Assembly (NCBI GenBank): GCA_001247695.2
Contig: LGRX02010069.1
Span: 1-41,830 of the forward strand
Length of the DNA: 41,830 bases
From: Cymbomonas tetramitiformis
Lineage: Eukaryota > Chlorophyta > Pyramimonadophyceae > Pyramimonadales > Pyramimonadaceae
Reading direction: 5' to 3'
Shown: piece by piece, positions 19,601-30,256 of the stretch
How positions within the stretch are numbered: the first letter of the stretch is position 1
Layout: every line of letters starts with the position of its first letter
Notes under the pieces: model-generated
Databases searched by the model: none
What the model saw: only the letters and a program-made list of their open reading frames with translations
Told to the model about the DNA's origin: nothing
Made by a program: the position numbers and the translations under genes

Positions 19601-20386
19601 GCCCTCAAGTTGACCATCGACCTCTACAGAGGCATTGCTACTTCTGAGGCCGCGGTGTCACTGGGTATGAAGGAGAAGGTCACGTTGCCATTGATCGAGT
19701 TGACGCCGCCCGTCGATGCAAGGAGCAAGCGGAATGAAGACCCGAGAGTGTGCCTGGCGACCGAGATCTTCGACGTTGAGGCCGCGACAGCGCGCACTCT
19801 TGCCCCCGCTTTTGATGATTGCGAGCTACCACCACGTGAAGCAGTGTCCCTGGACACGAGGGGAGAGGACCGTCTGGCCCTCGCAGGGGAAAGGTGTTCG
19901 CCTGCACCTTGTGCATTCTCGCGAAACCACCCCGAGCTGATGGAGAGCCTGGCGTCATGGCTAGAGGAGATGAGGCTGAGAAGGTTCAACTCGGATGAGA
20001 GGGAGAGGCTCGAGGCGCGCTGCCAGTCCATGGTGGAGGCAGGCTTCTTGAAACCCAGCTCAATGATGCAAGTCGAGCTCACTGGGCGGGTCAGCTTACA
20101 CGCCGAGAACGCAACGTACGAACCTCCTCCGCCTGGTACGTCCTTGACAGACCAGATGCTGGGCATGCTACAAGCATCATCACGCAGCCAGCGGGAAGCC
20201 AATGTGGCGACCAGGGGTGAGTGGTCCAGTGCTGAAGAGCCAGATGCGAGGGAGTCCCGCACTCAAGCCAGCCTGACCACAACTCAGTCAGACCCTCGCT
20301 ATCCAGACCTCACGCTGAGGCAGGAGGCCGAGAGCGAAGCTGCCTTCAAGCTGGCCAGCGTACAGCCATGGGGGGCATGGCAGTGA
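16697..20386 (+). CDS. Gag-protease polyprotein of the retrotransposon (ORF1)
   Basis: The frame is open from 16586. The position given begins at a GTG codon, and the first ATG in frame is at 16844 (codon 50, MEYTDYARVN), so the true start is either that ATG or an upstream spliced exon. About residues 60-360 form a helical Gag core. A zinc-knuckle-like site follows at C446-x2-C-x5-H-x6-C462, then a Lys-rich helix (about 496-532, WQQLSNEEKDKYRAKQP) that loosely resembles the end of an HMG box, and an acidic stretch (about 755-790). A retropepsin-type aspartic protease has LLLDTGANCN with the catalytic Asp at residue 884, and DFLVGTG behind it. Gag would build the particle, and the protease would process it. 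The stop TGA (20384-20386) overlaps the ORF2 start. Confidence 0.8.
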   Translation: MSQHFSELEGEEGAAGGQPEAQALVQPEAQAPVQLQAQAQEPLVIFEEDMEYTDYARVNLGTLPNYTGTKEEDRPKFLREFADMCENFVRQHNANVRKRLRSGAGTLTEAQLKTLRETPPDFEYLWDMIPACLAGENSQALSWWRENYERGGVVTSNMDRVLKDTSEHGPLEGTIPCARPPFNEMNTGATWVIARPVTNQDTQGEVSDEYLTDGTSLKGLTGRDGTRDTQYFYALRGFIAALDKKFMMKGTQEKVDLLTQKPQEVGQDGLTYMKMCQRREMQLNTGKVLSDEELRTFIEDCVDNLRIKIFQTRVKEQLRAQFPPPNRVTWKDLEAIIEVQDKLKGDAESWILTFLQEITRRCGCQYSTWEARQHGLDLKAIKNSIKKIESSEVAQSGEPENSKKVDASPSKKMKKEVNVAERAKKASYNKTPPPAEGVRTNDKPKCLRCFGGGWHESDPEQCRSGYKHVKMPAGFHESRLGSSKWWDAENAALRMYNLKNRFKNSDWGILVTDWQQLSNEEKDKYRAKQPPEDKQKSATGNPEALKAEYQGMVAARKTASRAGSVKSQVLSEDEGSDGEPVAAHVAERETHTVDTCAHHHGSAGVGVSSGPPTELLTAMAEEMGEEELSSALNTLGLGALPETLCKSVESELTAAPAVALGSTQRMRGFPVKTPEEYEADAQVPMAPAADEMQRKVQLMASVIKSLGAAFRKLAAGLVAEGRISAPRGVETLVELAENDQLPVPTASAADCQDTSDEDDDCPGMESGDDSDEEEIPLDEMPEDMVEQPRKERTTVRVTAAAATVQESYGVRDFSERGELHAGTMDAKAYELLKKKMLSGLTEEQLTAMAQVQPVCKLLNDSLAQGMALMASGGLLMLYKALLLDTGANCNIIPIRTANRLGLTIFDAETGARVARCDGSPAEFTKYCYVDVVLAAGTPYMTLHRLHAFVTYTNDTTWDFLVGTGPLKNALKLTIDLYRGIATSEAAVSLGMKEKVTLPLIELTPPVDARSKRNEDPRVCLATEIFDVEAATARTLAPAFDDCELPPREAVSLDTRGEDRLALAGERCSPAPCAFSRNHPELMESLASWLEEMRLRRFNSDERERLEARCQSMVEAGFLKPSSMMQVELTGRVSLHAENATYEPPPPGTSLTDQMLGMLQASSRSQREANVATRGEWSSAEEPDARESRTQASLTTTQSDPRYPDLTLRQEAESEAAFKLASVQPWGAWQ

Positions 20387-23112
20387 ACCCGTGGGACTAC
20401 CAAGACAAGGAGAGTAGCTGGTCTCAGCAGCGCTTGTACATCGACCGCACGGGCTATGCTCGTCTGTGCACACTCTGCGAAGAGGTCGATGGAGGTGGTG
20501 TAGACACAGGATTTGTGCAGGTCAAGTTCCCGCGATGTGGAGAATACAAGACCATCCTGGAGACGGAGCTACTGTGGCCCGACTTTACGTTGGTGGACCA
20601 GAAGGTTGACAAGGAGACGAAGATACCCTCAGAAACCTGGACCACGAGGCCGAGCGGCAAGAAGGACAACGACCAGGTCCCACTCCCTGACTGTGGTGCC
20701 CATCGGGAGGCAGGAAGGTACACGATGGCGAGTGTTCAGGAGGTCCTCAACACCCATCAGACGTACCCAGGAGTCGTGACGGGCAAGCTCATGTGGGACA
20801 AGGTGGCGCGCCAGTTCTGCGTACTCAGCGAGCACACTCGCGCCCAATGGGATCTCATGGAGCGCATGGTACGTCACACCATGGAAGGCGTCACCATCAT
20901 GAACCCCATGGGCAAGATGACTGGCGAGTTCCAGCTGCCTTTTTACTATGAGAAGGACCAGCGCTGGCAGTACCAGCATCTAAAGTACGTACAGCGAGTG
21001 GACATCGCTGACCTTCGAGCTCGTCTGAAGGTGAGGTACGATATGGAGGTGGCGAGCGAGGTGAATGTGATCCCGCAGCTCACGCTGTCAGACGCAGCGG
21101 ACAAGGTGGGGAAGTTCTACCCGGTGACAGATGGGGAAGGAGGCAATGGCGAGGTGTTTAGCACGAACGCTGCCGCCGTGGAGTACCTGCATCTTGGGGA
21201 CAACCCGAGAGTGATGCTCGGAGCATGCAAGACAGAGGAGCAAGCACAGGACGCGCTGGACACTTATGGGGCCAGAAGAAACCCTCCAGTGCGCACATCC
21301 AAGACTCTCAGGACGTCGAGGACGGTCAGGGGGGATGAGGCAGGGCCATCTGGCTCCGCACCGCCACCATCTTCAGCACCGCTTCGTTTACGGCATCAAA
21401 CCTGGCCCAACGGCGTCTTCGACCCTGCCATGTTGGATTACCACGCTGCAGTGTTCCAGGGCACCTACGAGCCGGAGTCGCCCACTCGCAGCGAGAACAC
21501 AGCTGGAGAAGCCAACTGGCTGGACCTGGGAGAGATCTCGGAGTTCATGGCGCTGCAGGGACAGACGGTCTTCCTCATCCAGTACCGTTGCTTCATGGGC
21601 AAGATCGAGTTCCAGCTCGGGAAGCCCTTCGCGCAGCGAGGAAGGGGGGTGCACACGCAGCAACTCAGCAACCAGACCCTGCACCGGTACGCTTCCTCCG
21701 CAGGAGTGGGACAAAGGGAAGAGTTTCTGCCTCTGGGTGGGCAGTCGAAAGGCTGCACGGGAGGACTCCTCGGCACCTTGCAGAAACATATGACACATCT
21801 GGTTGATCGCACTCAGCTCTTGGAGATCGCCAGAAGCCATTTGAGCGATGGCCCACGGCAGGGCACCCTACGGGTTTTCAAGACCCGTGCCAACGCCCGG
21901 TCCAAGGCAGTGTATTACCTCTTTGAGGACAATCGCTACTACAGTGAGCAGGGGCCCAGCAGCATGGCGTTCACCTTGGAGTACCTCTCCTCAGTCACGC
22001 GCAAGTTTGACTGCTGCAGCTGGGAGACCTGGAACAAGGTGGCGGTGATGCACCGAGAACCATTGTCTGCGTTCACGTCCTCGGTGGGCCCGGCGTTGCT
22101 GGCTGAGGCACGTCGGGCAGAGGTGCAGGAGCGTCTTCGAAACGACTTCATGAGGAACCTGGACCCAATCGAGGGAGAGGATGCAGGAAGTGAGGAGGGA
22201 GACGACAGCATCTCAGGATACTCTTCCGACCCCGCAGCTGTTGAGGGTGTGAGCACTCACACGGGTCGCACCAGGACACCGTCGCCGCTGACAGAAGATG
22301 AAGTGGAGGTCATCGGTGAAAGACTGGTTGGGCTGTCTGCCAGTTTGGCGCGGAGGGAGGCCGAGGTCGCAGCAAACCACCTCGCCATGGCGGCTCTCTC
22401 GGAATCGATACAGGCGCGTCAGGCGATCATCAGAGGACATGAAGAACGACCTCGCACTGCCCACGCAACTGCGAGGATTGGGGCGAGAACGTCCACGCCG
22501 GCGCCCTACACTGGCCGAGTTCTCGGCGGGATATCAACCATGGGCACGCAGGCCACGTCCACGCCGACACCCTACTCTGGCCGAGTCCTCGGCGGGATAT
22601 CGACCATGGGCTTGGAGTGCAACATGGCACAGAGGCCTGAGCACCATTCAATCCACGACATCCTGAGATCCCCTGCACATTCCGTCTGCACGCAGCAGAC
22701 TGAAGCCGTGCCTCCGGCTGTCCCAGGACAAGAGCCGGACTCCGTTTCATACGTGCCATCAACCCCGAGCTCTACAGCACCCAGCAGCCCGGAGCGCTCC
22801 AGTGGCTTCGTTGCGCATGTCGACACTCGACCTTCAGGCCAACCTGCAGCGCGCCCGCAGAGTCCAACTGGGGGTGCCGCACAGCAGAGTTCACCACGGG
22901 CTGGTCAGCGCAGGAGGAGATCTCCTAGCCCCGAGGAAGGCGCTCATCGTCAGGACGCGTCTCGCGGTCGGCATGCCGGCATGGGCGCGTCGCGGGCTCC
23001 CCAGAGACACCAAAGTTATGATGAGATCTGGGAGGAGAGGAGAAGGGAGAGCGCACTGGGGCCTTTTCAAGGGGGCACCGGGCCAGCTGCAGCCCGGCGC
23101 GCCCGTTACTGA
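20368..23112 (+). CDS. ORF2, 914-aa protein of unknown function in the retrotransposon
   Basis: ATG at 20368 overlaps the last 19 bp of ORF1 in the -1 frame, within CCATGGGGGGCATGG. Translation could be by reinitiation or by slippage on the G run. The first 600 residues are mixed alpha/beta with no domain I recognise. The middle is Ser/Pro-rich. A 22-aa unit ([18 protein letters not shown] and its copy) is duplicated at about residues 709-749. The C terminus is Arg/Ser-rich (QRRRRSPSP), then [11 protein letters not shown], and ends [10 protein letters not shown]. That tail is kept in the relic at 14549, which suggests selection. It is Arg-rich and could bind RNA or direct nuclear import. It is not a typical envelope protein, since I see no signal peptide. 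Confidence 0.75.
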   Translation: MGGMAVNPWDYQDKESSWSQQRLYIDRTGYARLCTLCEEVDGGGVDTGFVQVKFPRCGEYKTILETELLWPDFTLVDQKVDKETKIPSETWTTRPSGKKDNDQVPLPDCGAHREAGRYTMASVQEVLNTHQTYPGVVTGKLMWDKVARQFCVLSEHTRAQWDLMERMVRHTMEGVTIMNPMGKMTGEFQLPFYYEKDQRWQYQHLKYVQRVDIADLRARLKVRYDMEVASEVNVIPQLTLSDAADKVGKFYPVTDGEGGNGEVFSTNAAAVEYLHLGDNPRVMLGACKTEEQAQDALDTYGARRNPPVRTSKTLRTSRTVRGDEAGPSGSAPPPSSAPLRLRHQTWPNGVFDPAMLDYHAAVFQGTYEPESPTRSENTAGEANWLDLGEISEFMALQGQTVFLIQYRCFMGKIEFQLGKPFAQRGRGVHTQQLSNQTLHRYASSAGVGQREEFLPLGGQSKGCTGGLLGTLQKHMTHLVDRTQLLEIARSHLSDGPRQGTLRVFKTRANARSKAVYYLFEDNRYYSEQGPSSMAFTLEYLSSVTRKFDCCSWETWNKVAVMHREPLSAFTSSVGPALLAEARRAEVQERLRNDFMRNLDPIEGEDAGSEEGDDSISGYSSDPAAVEGVSTHTGRTRTPSPLTEDEVEVIGERLVGLSASLARREAEVAANHLAMAALSESIQARQAIIRGHEERPRTAHATARIGARTSTPAPYTGRVLGGISTMGTQATSTPTPYSGRVLGGISTMGLECNMAQRPEHHSIHDILRSPAHSVCTQQTEAVPPAVPGQEPDSVSYVPSTPSSTAPSSPERSSGFVAHVDTRPSGQPAARPQSPTGGAAQQSSPRAGQRRRRSPSPEEGAHRQDASRGRHAGMGASRAPQRHQSYDEIWEERRRESALGPFQGGTGPAAARRARY

Positions 23113-23177
23113 GAAGCAGCCCCGGCGAAAAGCCGGGCACGCAGCCCGCCAATGATAGGCGGGCGAAGCGCATTCAG

Positions 23178-26100
23178 GTGTGCTTCCTGCTCGTGGGGGT
23201 GGTCGTGCGCTTGCGTTGGCCGCAGCTGCCTCATTTTGCAGTAATGGCAGTGTGGATGGCTATGGAGGTATTCAGGTTTCTTGGTGAGGTCGTCGCCTGC
23301 TGGGCATTCCACGCTGAGGCGCCCCGCAGAGCCATGGCACGCGCGTTGTGGGCCGTGCGCGCAACGCCACTCGAGCCATGGGCACATCAACAGGCGCCTC
23401 TCCGAGTGCTGTTGGCACTGGCCAGGCACCTACTGCTGTTGACCAAGGGCGCTCTTGAGGTAGCTGGGCTCCATCACGCTCGGCGTGGGCTGTGGTACGT
23501 GCCGTTGATACGGTTCTGCCTCGTCATGCTCGCCATGCGCTTCACACACATGGTCGGCACTCTGGGGTGCGTCTTGACGGTTGGCGCCCACATTGTCCAC
23601 CATGGGTTGCCATGCTCCGGCTCAGTTCAAGATGGTGGCACATTCGCCGCGCTGGAGACTCAGGTGGGTCGCGCGCTGGCGGTCGCCCAGCGGATCTTGG
23701 CCGCCGGGCCGGCTACGCTGGCCGCTGTTCCGCGGCGCATGCAGAAGCCGCGCTTTGCCGCTCGACTGCAGCGCCTGCAGTTCACTGCCGCTTGCTACCG
23801 AGTGGCGCACTGTGTCTATGTGATATCAGTCTTGGCGCTGGTGGTCTACGTGTCTGCAGGAGGAGGCCTGGGCCGTATGCAAGGGGGGTGGAAGATGTTG
23901 ACTTGCATACTGACCCTTCACCCTCCAGTTAAACCAGTGGGTACCGGCAGAATTTTAAAACTTTTGCTGCTGCTAGCGGTGGCTGCTTGGGTGGCCGTCG
24001 TGGCCCCTGGGGAGCCTCAGGGCGCGCTGACGATGGACACGTGCTCGAGCTCGCCGATCAGATCTACCAGGACCGCCTGGGAAGACCAGAGGTCTTCGCG
24101 CCAATGGGACACCGGATGGGAGGCTATGGTGGCAGAGCAGGACGAGGTGCTTCCGCACACGGTGCTGGACACGTTACAGCCAGGGGGCACAACCAGGGTC
24201 ACCAAGGACGAGGCCGCGTGGCTGGACACCGAGCTCAATGCCACCTTTGGAGGACATCCCGAGTTCACCGAGGAGAATTGGGAGGAGATGCGCAACGTGG
24301 TAAGGAGGTGCAGCTACTGCTTCGCCAACAAGCCGCAGGACATCAAAGGCTACCATGGGGGCGCGACACATGCGACCTTCGCCATCCCTTTCAAGGACGA
24401 GACTAAGGTAGCCTACCAACGACCGAGGAAGTACAGCCCGGGAGAGCAGGAGATCATCGACCTGCACTGCAAGGAACTGCTGGAATATGGCTTCATCGAG
24501 CCGGCTTCGCAGCACTGCAGGCACGCCAGCAACGTGGTGGTTGCAGGGAAGAAGGATCACGACACTGGACAGTGGACCTCGACGAGATTCTGCGTCGACC
24601 TCCGATCTACGAATCGGTTGTCGCTGAAGGATAATACGTTACCACACCGTCCAGAAGAGCTCTACCAGCGCGTGGCCAAGGCCAAGTTCAAGACTACCCT
24701 GGACGCGACCAAGGCGTTCCACCAGATTCCCATGACCACTGAGGAGGACAGGGACAAGACAGCGTTCTGGTGGGGCAACCAGCTTTATCGCTACACATCC
24801 ATGCCGTTTGGAGCAGCTGGAGCAACCGCAGCCTTCATCAGGATCATGGACTACGAGCTACGTCATCTGCAACACTGCACGGTGGCGTACGTCGATGACG
24901 TGTGCATATACTCAGACACCGCTGAGCAGCACATCAAGGATGTGGAAGCCGTGCTTCGCACTTTGGGGGATGCAGGGATACGTCTGCATTCGGGCAAGTC
25001 AACCTTCGGGTCAGCCACGGTGGACTTCTTGGGCTACCGCATCGGCTATAACACCATTGGCGCGCAGGACATCAAGTGCAAGGCCATCCAAGAGCTGCCC
25101 AAGCCCGAGGACAAAACTGGAGTACGCTCCATCCTTGGACTCATGAACTACTACAAAGGTCTGGTGGGGGAACCCATGGGACCCAACTACTCAGAGATGG
25201 CACGACCATTGAACGACCTGCTCAGAAAGGAAGTGTTGGATGTCAAGGGAGCTTGGGGGAAGGATCAGGACCAGGCATTACAAGCATTGAAGGATGCCCT
25301 GTGTTCGGGGAGATGTCTGAAGCCCATTGATTACAGCAAGCCTATCTTCCTCTACACAGACTGGAGCAACCATGGCATTGGCGCAGTGCTGGGGCAGAAG
25401 GACGAGAATGGCGTAGAACACATCTGTGTGGTCATCAGCCGCTCGCTGTCGAAAACCGAGAGACAGTACGCGAGCTTCCAGGGTGAGATGCTGGCAGTGG
25501 TGTGGGCCATCCGCACATTACGACAGTACCTGCACGGGGTCCACTTCACGCTGATCACCGACCATTCGCCGCTCACAACACTCATGGAGAAGGGTGACCT
25601 ACAAGGTCAACACCTACGCTGGGCCATCAGCCTCCAGGAGTTTGAGTTCACGGTCCAGTACCGACCAGGTCCGAAGAATGAGAACGCGGATGTGCCATCC
25701 AGGTATCCACTGCCCAGCACCGCAGACGAGACTGGTGCCCGTTTGGACCGTGAAGGGGACCGAGCCAGGGAAGCGGGGCGTGCCGAGAGGCCAACGCGCT
25801 GCTTCACAGACGCCATTTGCTGGGAAGTGACCAGGGAGCCACCACTTGGCCCCGAAGTAAGCCCAGAAGCTCAGGTGGCCAACTACTGCGAGAACATGGT
25901 CAGGGAGCAGCTGGGGACCAGTGCAGTCCATCGACTGTTTGATGTACACTACCAAGAAGAGCTGGAGTGTAACAAGGGGGTCATGTTTGACACTGACCAC
26001 CCGGAAGTGGCCAGGTGCTCGGGCAGGTTGACTCGGGTCGCCTGGGATGCCCTCAGCCAGGTACGGCCGATCAGGGGTATGCATTCCGGAGGCTCACCAG

Positions 26101-29100
26101 CGATATACGGCGACGAGACCATGGAGGGTGGTAAGCTCAAAGTGCCGAAGAAGATCGACACGAGAGTGATTGACAAGAGCTTCTTCCAGGAAGCCAGAGA
26201 AGAGGGCGTGGTCTGCTATGAGCCGTGTGGGGGCCTGTGTGCTGGACTAGAGATGCTCTTGCGCTGCGGAGTTAAGGTTAACAAGTACCTCTACCAGGAC
26301 ATCTCGAAGTCCAGCCAGACGGTAGCCAGGGCCAGGTGCATGGCGCTCAGTCGCCGTCATCCTGACTTGTTCCGTGCCGAGGCAGCCCACTTGGAGCAAC
26401 TGCCCAGCAACATCGAAGACACCAGCCTCATTGACCTTGTACATGCAGGGGCATTGAGTGGAGAGCAGTGGGTCATGGTGTGTGGATATCCATGCCAGGA
26501 CCTGTCACCAGCTGGCAAGCTGGCTGGTCTGGAGGGCAGGCACAGCAGACTGTTCTACCAGGCAGTGCGAGTCCTCTCCACGCTGCAACAGCTGCAGCCT
26601 CAGAGACCGCCAGCATATGTGCTGGAAAACGTTTCTCCGCTGTCACACAAGGAGAACTCAAAGATCAGGAAGGAGGTGTTCCCCATCATCAACAGCGTGG
26701 TGGGCCAGCCGGTGTCCTTTGACGCGGCGCGCGCGGGATCATACGCGCATCGTCTACGAGCATATTGGAGCAATCTGTTCCAGAATCAGCAGTTCAATCT
26801 GGTGATGGAGCGGGTGGACAGACCACCAGACAGATACGTGCGCGATATTCTGCAGCGAGGCTGGAAGCCACGCAGGGTCGTCACAGGAGACAGGAAGCCT
26901 CACTACACCGCCAACGTTGTAGGGGAGCCCATGAGAGTATTGCCAACCATCTTGGCGACGCAAAACTCTCGTGCTTTTCGCGCGCCTCGCGCAGGCACAG
27001 TGGTGAGGGAGGGAGATGATGATGAAGTGGGGGAGACCAGAGAGGTTAACCTGGACGAGAAGGCAGTGGCCATGGGGTACAGCGCAGGTGAGCTGCGCGC
27101 GGCACATGGCATGAAAGACGAAGAATTGGCAGGAGTGCTTGGCCTTGCTATGGACCGAAGAGCAATGGAGCTATTGTATGCGATTGCCGAGGTCAGCACG
27201 ACCAAACTGCCGATGAGTGAGGAGAGTGAGGAGAAGGAACATGGCACGTTAGTTGCCATCCCCATCGTGAAAGCCACCAAGGTGGCTGCCACCTCCGAGG
27301 GCACGGCTGAGCCGGTGCGAGCCCAACTAGCAGAGTGGATCACCAGTTCCAACGGCTACACCCAGCAAGTCGCGCGACGCCTCAGCCATCAGGACTGGGA
27401 AGAACGACTGCAACGCATGTGCAGCCAAGGACAGAAAGGTACACAGGGGCTAGGCACCGCCGACGCTGTTCCACGCCGCAGGCAGTGGAAGATGGCCTCC
27501 ATGAAGCTCGCGGGCTACGAGGCACGTCACCGGCAGGCCTTTTCAGGACCTGGAGACAAGCCAGCAGAGACAAGTTCAGCCCCAGAATGGGCACCAGTGA
27601 CAAAGGAGAAAGAGATGAGGCTGCCTAAGCTGCCCGACACGACGAGGATGGTTGCCATGCTAGCCAGCGTAACCAACCAGGAGTCATTCCGAGAAAGACA
27701 CCCCGACATACACGAGGACGAGCTATGCCTCGCGTGGATCAAGACAGGAGGAAGAGTGGAAGTGCCCAAGGAGGAATATCACAGGGTAAGGAAGAGGGCA
27801 GCGCGTCACCGTTGGGACGAGCTCATGGGCGAGTTATACATGGTCACTGTCAGTGGTAAGGAGCTGCTGGTGCCCAAGCCCTGTGACAGGATTCAGTTGG
27901 TGCGTGAGTACCATGAGAGGACTGGCCATTGGGGCATCAGGCGGACATTGAACCTGTTGTGGCAGCGCCATTACTGGGCAGGCATCAAACAGGATGTGCA
28001 AGCAGTGGTCACTCAGTGCCAGACTTGCCAGAGGGTGAAGACGCACTATGCACGGGAGGAGGCGAATCTCACGCCGCTGGAGATCAAGTCCTTCATGTAT
28101 CGCTGGTCCCTGGATTTAGCGTGGCCCACGAAACGCGTCACGAAGGCTGGGAACCAACGCGTCTTGGTCATGATTGAGCACTACACGCGATTCGTTGTGT
28201 GCGTTCCAATCCCCGACAAGGAGGCCGCCACCATCGCCAACGCATTTCGCTATCATGTCCTATCCGTGTTTGGGGCGCCTGCAGAATGTTTGGTGGATGG
28301 GGGCACAGAGTTTGAAGGTGAGTTCTCTGCTCTATGCGAGCAGTGTCTCATTGACCGAAGAGTGACTTCACCGAGTTCCCCAGAGAGCAATGGCTTGACT
28401 GAACGGGTGGTACGCACCCTCAAGTTTTGCTTCAAGAAGATGGCCCTCGACAAGGGCCTGGACTTCGAGTGGGATGAGATGCTCTGGTCACTCGTACTCA
28501 GCTACAACGCAGCTAGGCAGCAGTCCACTGGAGTGGCGCCATTCACCTTGCTGTTCGCTCAGGAAGCCACGGTGCCACCGGATCTTCGTGCTCGACCCGA
28601 GTTGGACTTTGGGAAGCAGGAGGAGAAGACACTGGCTGATGATCTGTTGCAGCGAGCCGCCATCGTGAAGAGGCTCATGGTACATGCAGGGTGCAACCTG
28701 GAGATCGCTCAGCACCGCGACACTTTACGGTACGAGCACAGGAGGAGTGGCAGTTACGAGCCGAAGCCGCACCAGTTCAAGGCAGGCGATTTCGTATATA
28801 TACGACAACAACCGCGCTCTGGCATGGAGGTGGCCACCAAGTCAGCCATCCTGAAGATAGTCAAGGTGCAAAGAGATGGAGTGGTAGTGTTGGAGGACAG
28901 CACGAAGCTGCGGGAGAAGAGCACAGTGCAAAGTATTGCGCCATGTCACTTACAAGTGAAAGACCAGTACGACTGCAGTGCAGCCATTCCCAGCAAGCAT
29001 CTCGCGTGTGAGGTGTGTATGCGGACAGATGGGGAGGCAGCCATGTTGCTGTGTGACACCTGTAACCGTGGTTATCACACGTGGTGTCTGAATCCGGCGC

Positions 29101-30221
29101 TGGATGGAGTACCTGAAGGGGACTGGCAATGTCCCAAGTGCTTAGGTGGGACTGTGGTGGCAGCTGCCGCCGAGGTGAGCGCGTCAATCGTTGACAAGAT
29201 GGCGGCCATGGAGTTGCAGTTGAGAGAGAAGCTGGGATCAGATGTGGTATTGTTGCCTGCAGACGTGGGTCCGCATCGTGCAGTGAGGCCGGGACGTGAA
29301 GACCCATGGCAGGCGCTGAGCTCGCGGCAGATGCTCAGCAGAGAAGGGAGCATGGGGGATCTTCCTGACAGAGTGGCCTGGGGAAGCCAGGAGGAGCTCA
29401 GCAGGGTGATCACAGAAGTGATGCCAGGATTCTGGCATGAGGGCCATCGTACCATCTTGAGCAGGAAGTGTGCAGAACAGCACGCTCGCGCGAGAAGTCT
29501 CCGCAAGACGTCCACGGTGCAGGCCATGAGCCCCGAGGAAGTTCAGAAGAGAGGAGATGTCACACAACTGAGCAGAGCTCAGGTGAAGATTGCCAGTCAA
29601 CTGGATTGGGGCTTAGAGTTGGTGATGACAGTTCCTCAGGAGGTCAGGCGTTTGGCGCACGAGGTGACTTGGGAGAAGATCACACAGGTATGGGATCCTT
29701 GGGCTGGCACAGGTGTCATTGGCAAGGTTATGTCACTGGAGTGGCCTCATCTGAAGGTCATGAATAATGATTGGAATCCGCAGTTGAAGTGGCACGAAGC
29801 CCTTAATGCTTTACAACCGGGCAATTATCGAGCCTGGAAGGAGAAGTATGGGGTGTGTGACGCAGTGGTAACTTCACCCTGGTTCGCAGTGCTGGATATT
29901 GCGTTGCCGTTGGCAGTACTGGCCAGCCGAGTGGTGGCTTGTATTCATGTGCCATCGCACTACATGACAGATATGACAGAGAGCAGGGCACAATACTTTC
30001 GTAAGCTGTGTCACGCTGGACGTTTACATGTGATTGGGCATTTGGAGCATGGACCTATTGGCAGAAGATGCATGTGGGTCATGGTGTTTCGCAACCCTTT
30101 GACAAGAGCCAGGATGTTGCGAGGAGGAGAAGCTTCTGGAGTGGGTATGTTTACCTTCAGCATGGGCAAGTTCGCAATGGATGGCGTTACAACAGAAGAT
30201 GCTGAGCAAGCTCTTGTCTAA
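23178..30221 (+). CDS. Pol polyprotein with RT, RNase H, DNMT, integrase, PHD and MTase-like domains (ORF3)
   Basis: The position given is a GTG. The frame is open further left, at least to 23040 and so overlapping ORF2 in -1, and the first ATG is at 23244. Residues 1-280 hold several hydrophobic stretches ([42 protein letters not shown]). RT spans about 395-660, with [22 protein letters not shown] and the catalytic YVDD at 571-574. RNase H has D728, E770 and D795 ([24 protein letters not shown]). A DNMT3-like C5 methyltransferase follows (about 1005-1350). The integrase has the HHCC zinc site (about 1575-1621) and D1646, D1707, E1742 with D-34-E spacing. A PHD finger lies at 1944-1988, and a second methyltransferase-like fold at about 2145-2320. 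At 2347 aa it is far longer than usual gypsy Pol. Confidence 0.9.
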   Translation: MCFLLVGVVVRLRWPQLPHFAVMAVWMAMEVFRFLGEVVACWAFHAEAPRRAMARALWAVRATPLEPWAHQQAPLRVLLALARHLLLLTKGALEVAGLHHARRGLWYVPLIRFCLVMLAMRFTHMVGTLGCVLTVGAHIVHHGLPCSGSVQDGGTFAALETQVGRALAVAQRILAAGPATLAAVPRRMQKPRFAARLQRLQFTAACYRVAHCVYVISVLALVVYVSAGGGLGRMQGGWKMLTCILTLHPPVKPVGTGRILKLLLLLAVAAWVAVVAPGEPQGALTMDTCSSSPIRSTRTAWEDQRSSRQWDTGWEAMVAEQDEVLPHTVLDTLQPGGTTRVTKDEAAWLDTELNATFGGHPEFTEENWEEMRNVVRRCSYCFANKPQDIKGYHGGATHATFAIPFKDETKVAYQRPRKYSPGEQEIIDLHCKELLEYGFIEPASQHCRHASNVVVAGKKDHDTGQWTSTRFCVDLRSTNRLSLKDNTLPHRPEELYQRVAKAKFKTTLDATKAFHQIPMTTEEDRDKTAFWWGNQLYRYTSMPFGAAGATAAFIRIMDYELRHLQHCTVAYVDDVCIYSDTAEQHIKDVEAVLRTLGDAGIRLHSGKSTFGSATVDFLGYRIGYNTIGAQDIKCKAIQELPKPEDKTGVRSILGLMNYYKGLVGEPMGPNYSEMARPLNDLLRKEVLDVKGAWGKDQDQALQALKDALCSGRCLKPIDYSKPIFLYTDWSNHGIGAVLGQKDENGVEHICVVISRSLSKTERQYASFQGEMLAVVWAIRTLRQYLHGVHFTLITDHSPLTTLMEKGDLQGQHLRWAISLQEFEFTVQYRPGPKNENADVPSRYPLPSTADETGARLDREGDRAREAGRAERPTRCFTDAICWEVTREPPLGPEVSPEAQVANYCENMVREQLGTSAVHRLFDVHYQEELECNKGVMFDTDHPEVARCSGRLTRVAWDALSQVRPIRGMHSGGSPAIYGDETMEGGKLKVPKKIDTRVIDKSFFQEAREEGVVCYEPCGGLCAGLEMLLRCGVKVNKYLYQDISKSSQTVARARCMALSRRHPDLFRAEAAHLEQLPSNIEDTSLIDLVHAGALSGEQWVMVCGYPCQDLSPAGKLAGLEGRHSRLFYQAVRVLSTLQQLQPQRPPAYVLENVSPLSHKENSKIRKEVFPIINSVVGQPVSFDAARAGSYAHRLRAYWSNLFQNQQFNLVMERVDRPPDRYVRDILQRGWKPRRVVTGDRKPHYTANVVGEPMRVLPTILATQNSRAFRAPRAGTVVREGDDDEVGETREVNLDEKAVAMGYSAGELRAAHGMKDEELAGVLGLAMDRRAMELLYAIAEVSTTKLPMSEESEEKEHGTLVAIPIVKATKVAATSEGTAEPVRAQLAEWITSSNGYTQQVARRLSHQDWEERLQRMCSQGQKGTQGLGTADAVPRRRQWKMASMKLAGYEARHRQAFSGPGDKPAETSSAPEWAPVTKEKEMRLPKLPDTTRMVAMLASVTNQESFRERHPDIHEDELCLAWIKTGGRVEVPKEEYHRVRKRAARHRWDELMGELYMVTVSGKELLVPKPCDRIQLVREYHERTGHWGIRRTLNLLWQRHYWAGIKQDVQAVVTQCQTCQRVKTHYAREEANLTPLEIKSFMYRWSLDLAWPTKRVTKAGNQRVLVMIEHYTRFVVCVPIPDKEAATIANAFRYHVLSVFGAPAECLVDGGTEFEGEFSALCEQCLIDRRVTSPSSPESNGLTERVVRTLKFCFKKMALDKGLDFEWDEMLWSLVLSYNAARQQSTGVAPFTLLFAQEATVPPDLRARPELDFGKQEEKTLADDLLQRAAIVKRLMVHAGCNLEIAQHRDTLRYEHRRSGSYEPKPHQFKAGDFVYIRQQPRSGMEVATKSAILKIVKVQRDGVVVLEDSTKLREKSTVQSIAPCHLQVKDQYDCSAAIPSKHLACEVCMRTDGEAAMLLCDTCNRGYHTWCLNPALDGVPEGDWQCPKCLGGTVVAAAAEVSASIVDKMAAMELQLREKLGSDVVLLPADVGPHRAVRPGREDPWQALSSRQMLSREGSMGDLPDRVAWGSQEELSRVITEVMPGFWHEGHRTILSRKCAEQHARARSLRKTSTVQAMSPEEVQKRGDVTQLSRAQVKIASQLDWGLELVMTVPQEVRRLAHEVTWEKITQVWDPWAGTGVIGKVMSLEWPHLKVMNNDWNPQLKWHEALNALQPGNYRAWKEKYGVCDAVVTSPWFAVLDIALPLAVLASRVVACIHVPSHYMTDMTESRAQYFRKLCHAGRLHVIGHLEHGPIGRRCMWVMVFRNPLTRARMLRGGEASGVGMFTFSMGKFAMDGVTTEDAEQALV
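26190..27225 (+). other. DNMT3-like cytosine-C5 methyltransferase domain within Pol
   Basis: Motif I is [16 protein letters not shown], motif IV is [11 protein letters not shown] with catalytic Cys1106, and motif VI is YVLENVSPL (Glu1150-Asn1151). Motif VIII is [10 protein letters not shown]. The terminal motif is [25 protein letters not shown] followed by [12 protein letters not shown], and RxRAYWSNL, are closer to DNMT3 (PCNDLS, RYFWGNL) than to DNMT1 or CMT enzymes. All catalytic residues I can check are present, so activity is plausible. It sits between RNase H and integrase. Confidence 0.85.
29007..29141 (+). other. PHD finger within Pol
   Basis: Cys4-His-Cys3 pattern: CEVC, then MLLCDTC, then GYHTWCL, then GDWQCPKC, residues about 1944-1988, with usual PHD spacing and the conserved Trp before the last CxxC. 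PHD fingers commonly bind histone H3 tails, so a chromatin-reading role after the integrase is likely. Confidence 0.85.
29610..30140 (+). other. Second methyltransferase-like domain at the Pol C terminus
   Basis: [15 protein letters not shown] (residues 2171-2185) fits the SAM-binding motif DPxxGxG of DNA amino-methyltransferases. NNDWNP, about 20 residues later, could be the acidic motif II position. [11 protein letters not shown] (TSPWF at 2232-2236) fits the (D/N/S)PP(Y/F/W) catalytic motif with the second Pro replaced by Trp. The order I-II-IV fits N6-adenine or N4-cytosine enzymes. Catalysis is uncertain because of the altered motif IV. Confidence 0.6.
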
Positions 30222-30247
30222 TGTCTGTGCTACCGGTGGCAGCTACA

Positions 30248-30256
30248 GATGGGGGA
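30248..30256 (+). promoter_or_regulatory. Candidate polypurine tract
   Basis: GATGGGGGA ends directly before the TGTTGAG start of B1 and 27 bp after the Pol stop. In LTR elements this is where plus-strand priming occurs and where the 3' LTR begins, which makes B1 the start of U3. Confidence 0.5.
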
